6,653 bases of DNA, from the NCBI GenBank assembly GCA_027033555.1, contig JALVLE010000426.1:1-6653 (forward strand), given 5' to 3'. The DNA comes from Caldifarciminota bacterium (GTDB lineage Bacteria > Hydrothermota > Hydrothermia > UBA1063 > CAJXJZ01). The notes under the pieces are model-generated. The model had not been told where the DNA came from. It ran no database searches and worked only from the letters and a program-made list of their open reading frames with translations. The first letter of the stretch is position 1; each line of letters starts with the position of its first letter. The position numbers were made by a program, and so were the translations under genes. This document shows, one piece after another, positions 6,008 to 6,653 of the stretch.

Positions 6008-6034
6008 AGTATAAAGCTCAAAGAAAGTTATACT
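6008..6034. promoter_or_regulatory. operator-like dyad doubling as divergent -10 boxes
   Basis: AGTATAA (6008-6014) and TTATACT (6028-6034) form a perfect 7-bp inverted repeat with centres 20 bp apart, about two helical turns, as in sites for dimeric regulators. Each arm contains TATACT, a five-of-six match to the -10 consensus, facing right at 6029-6034 and left at 6013-6008. The left-facing box would give a leader of about 30 nt before the GTG at 5969. The -35 regions are poor on both sides, which would suit activator-dependent promoters. Function is inferred. Confidence 0.4.
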
Positions 6035-6039
6035 AAACC

Positions 6040-6099
6040 AGGCACAAACCTTATTCCTTGCCTAAATGGCTGTTAGCATAAAGTGTTTGGCACTAACAG
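6040..6099 (+). promoter_or_regulatory. two small hairpins in the leader of the ABC transporter gene
   Basis: AGGCA (6040-6044) pairs with TGCCT (6059-6063), and CTGTTAG (6070-6076) pairs perfectly with CTAACAG (6093-6099) across a 16-nt loop. Both lie downstream of the right-facing TATACT box and upstream of the transporter start. Neither is followed by a U-run, so they are not plain terminators. They could be operator or leader structures. Confidence 0.25.
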
Positions 6100-6169
6100 A
6101 AAATAAGAGGTGTTCATAAGAATGGGTGTACAATATGTAAAAACACAGTGTTTTAATAGAGGTAAATAG
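6066..6169 (+). other. two tandem mini-ORFs ahead of the ABC transporter gene
   Basis: ATG at 6066 opens 17 codons (MAVSIKCLALTENKRCS) ending in TAA at 6119. ATG at 6122 opens 15 codons (MGVQYVKTQCFNRGK) ending in TAG at 6169, 1 nt before the transporter GTG. The second has an AAGAGGTG site (6105-6112) about 9 nt upstream; the first has no visible ribosome site. They could be leader peptides that couple translation to the transporter, tiny secreted peptides, or chance. Coding is not established. Confidence 0.2.
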
Positions 6170-6170
6170 A

Positions 6171-6653
6171 GTGGGAAAGAAAGAGACTATATTAGAAAAA
6201 TGGTACAACATATTTAAAAAGTATTACGCAGTAACTGGTAGGTTTTATAAAAAGTACAAAAAAGAGTACCTGATTTCGTCTTTTCTAATTATACTTTCTT
6301 CCTTTTTTCTTTTTCCGGTTCCTATTCTGACACGCAGATTAATTGATATCATATCGGAAAAAGGGACTGCCCAACAAATCATACAGGTACTGCTTGTTAT
6401 AGTCGCAATCTTGTTATTTGCGAAGTTACTCTCTTATCTGGGAAATCTTATGTTTTTTAAACTTAATTCTAAAATTATCCTTCTTTTGCGAAGGTATATG
6501 GTATCAAGAATTTTAAAAAGTAAATTTGATTTGTTTGCAAAATATGATACGGGCTATCTTTTGAGTAGAGTTAATGAAGATCCTGGTTACCTCAATATGT
6601 TGTTTGGACAGCAAATTATAGGTATATTTCAAAATATTATCATAATTCTGGTT
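6171..6653 (+). CDS. ABC exporter, N-terminal transmembrane part, 3' end off window
   Basis: The visible 161 residues are the start of an ABC transporter membrane domain of the type 1 exporter fold (PF00664), normally fused to an ATPase domain. A basic amphipathic N-terminus (about 1-33) precedes TM1 (about 34-51). A loop with PVPILTRRLIDII (48-60) leads to TM2 (about 70-92). The cytoplasmic helix that follows contains the family pattern of LRRYM...SRIL...F...DTGYLLSRVNED, and a further hydrophobic segment begins at the edge. The start is GTG at 6171, with AGAGGT (6158-6163) 7 nt before it; the first in-frame ATG is far inside TM2, and an in-frame TAA at 6138-6140 limits upstream extension. 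The Walker motifs are beyond the edge, so the fused ATPase is assumed. Substrate is unknown; drugs, lipids and small peptides are all exported by this fold. Confidence 0.88.
   Translation, partial: MGKKETILEKWYNIFKKYYAVTGRFYKKYKKEYLISSFLIILSSFFLFPVPILTRRLIDIISEKGTAQQIIQVLLVIVAILLFAKLLSYLGNLMFFKLNSKIILLLRRYMVSRILKSKFDLFAKYDTGYLLSRVNEDPGYLNMLFGQQIIGIFQNIIIILV

Overview
The window carries the 5' part of a type III-B (Cmr) CRISPR-Cas operon on the minus strand, followed at higher coordinates by two minus-strand accessory genes and a divergently oriented ABC exporter gene cut by the right edge. The DNA is AT-rich, proteins are rich in Lys, Glu and Ile, and almost every gene has a strong AAAGGAG or AAGGAGGT Shine-Dalgarno sequence. 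That fits a low-GC bacterium, most simply a (possibly thermophilic) clostridial Firmicute or a member of the Thermotogota. The assignment rests on composition and general character only.

Region 1-4870, minus strand, transcribed right to left: a strong sigma70-type promoter (TTGACT-N17-TATAAT, 4759-4787), a leader of about 140 nt, then cmr1 (4610-3687), cmr2/cas10 (3685-1814), cmr3 (1839-769) and a CARF-domain gene (772 to beyond the left edge). The genes are separated by 1 nt or overlap by 26 and 4 nt, so they are one translationally coupled unit. Cmr1, Cmr2 and Cmr3 are subunits of the crRNA-guided RNA-targeting complex. Cmr2 keeps the GGDD cyclase motif that makes cyclic oligoadenylate (cOA) but has no N-terminal HD nuclease domain. 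The CARF protein carries the N-I-TGG-Y-K ligand-binding motif of the APE2256/Csm6-like families and is the expected cOA receptor. Together they suggest a module that defends mainly by second-messenger signalling. cmr4, cmr5, cmr6, cas1/cas2/cas6 and any CRISPR array are not in the window. The CARF gene follows cmr3 where cmr4 would often be expected.

Region 4611-4870 is non-coding. It holds the cmr promoter, an AT palindrome just upstream of its -35 box, and a short segment ending in GGGTTGAAAC that resembles the 3' end of a CRISPR repeat and may be a solo or decayed repeat.

Region 4871-5969, minus strand: a GNAT-family N-acetyltransferase with a helical C-terminal tail (5500-4871) and an unrecognised 118-residue protein with three predicted membrane helices (5969-5613). 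Nothing in the sequence links either to CRISPR immunity beyond position and shared strand.

Region 5970-6653: a 201-bp divergent intergenic region with a perfect 7-bp dyad whose arms are also TATACT -10-like boxes facing opposite ways, two small hairpins and two back-to-back mini-ORFs of 17 and 15 codons. It leads into the N-terminal 161 residues of an ABC transporter of the exporter type (plus strand, GTG start at 6171).
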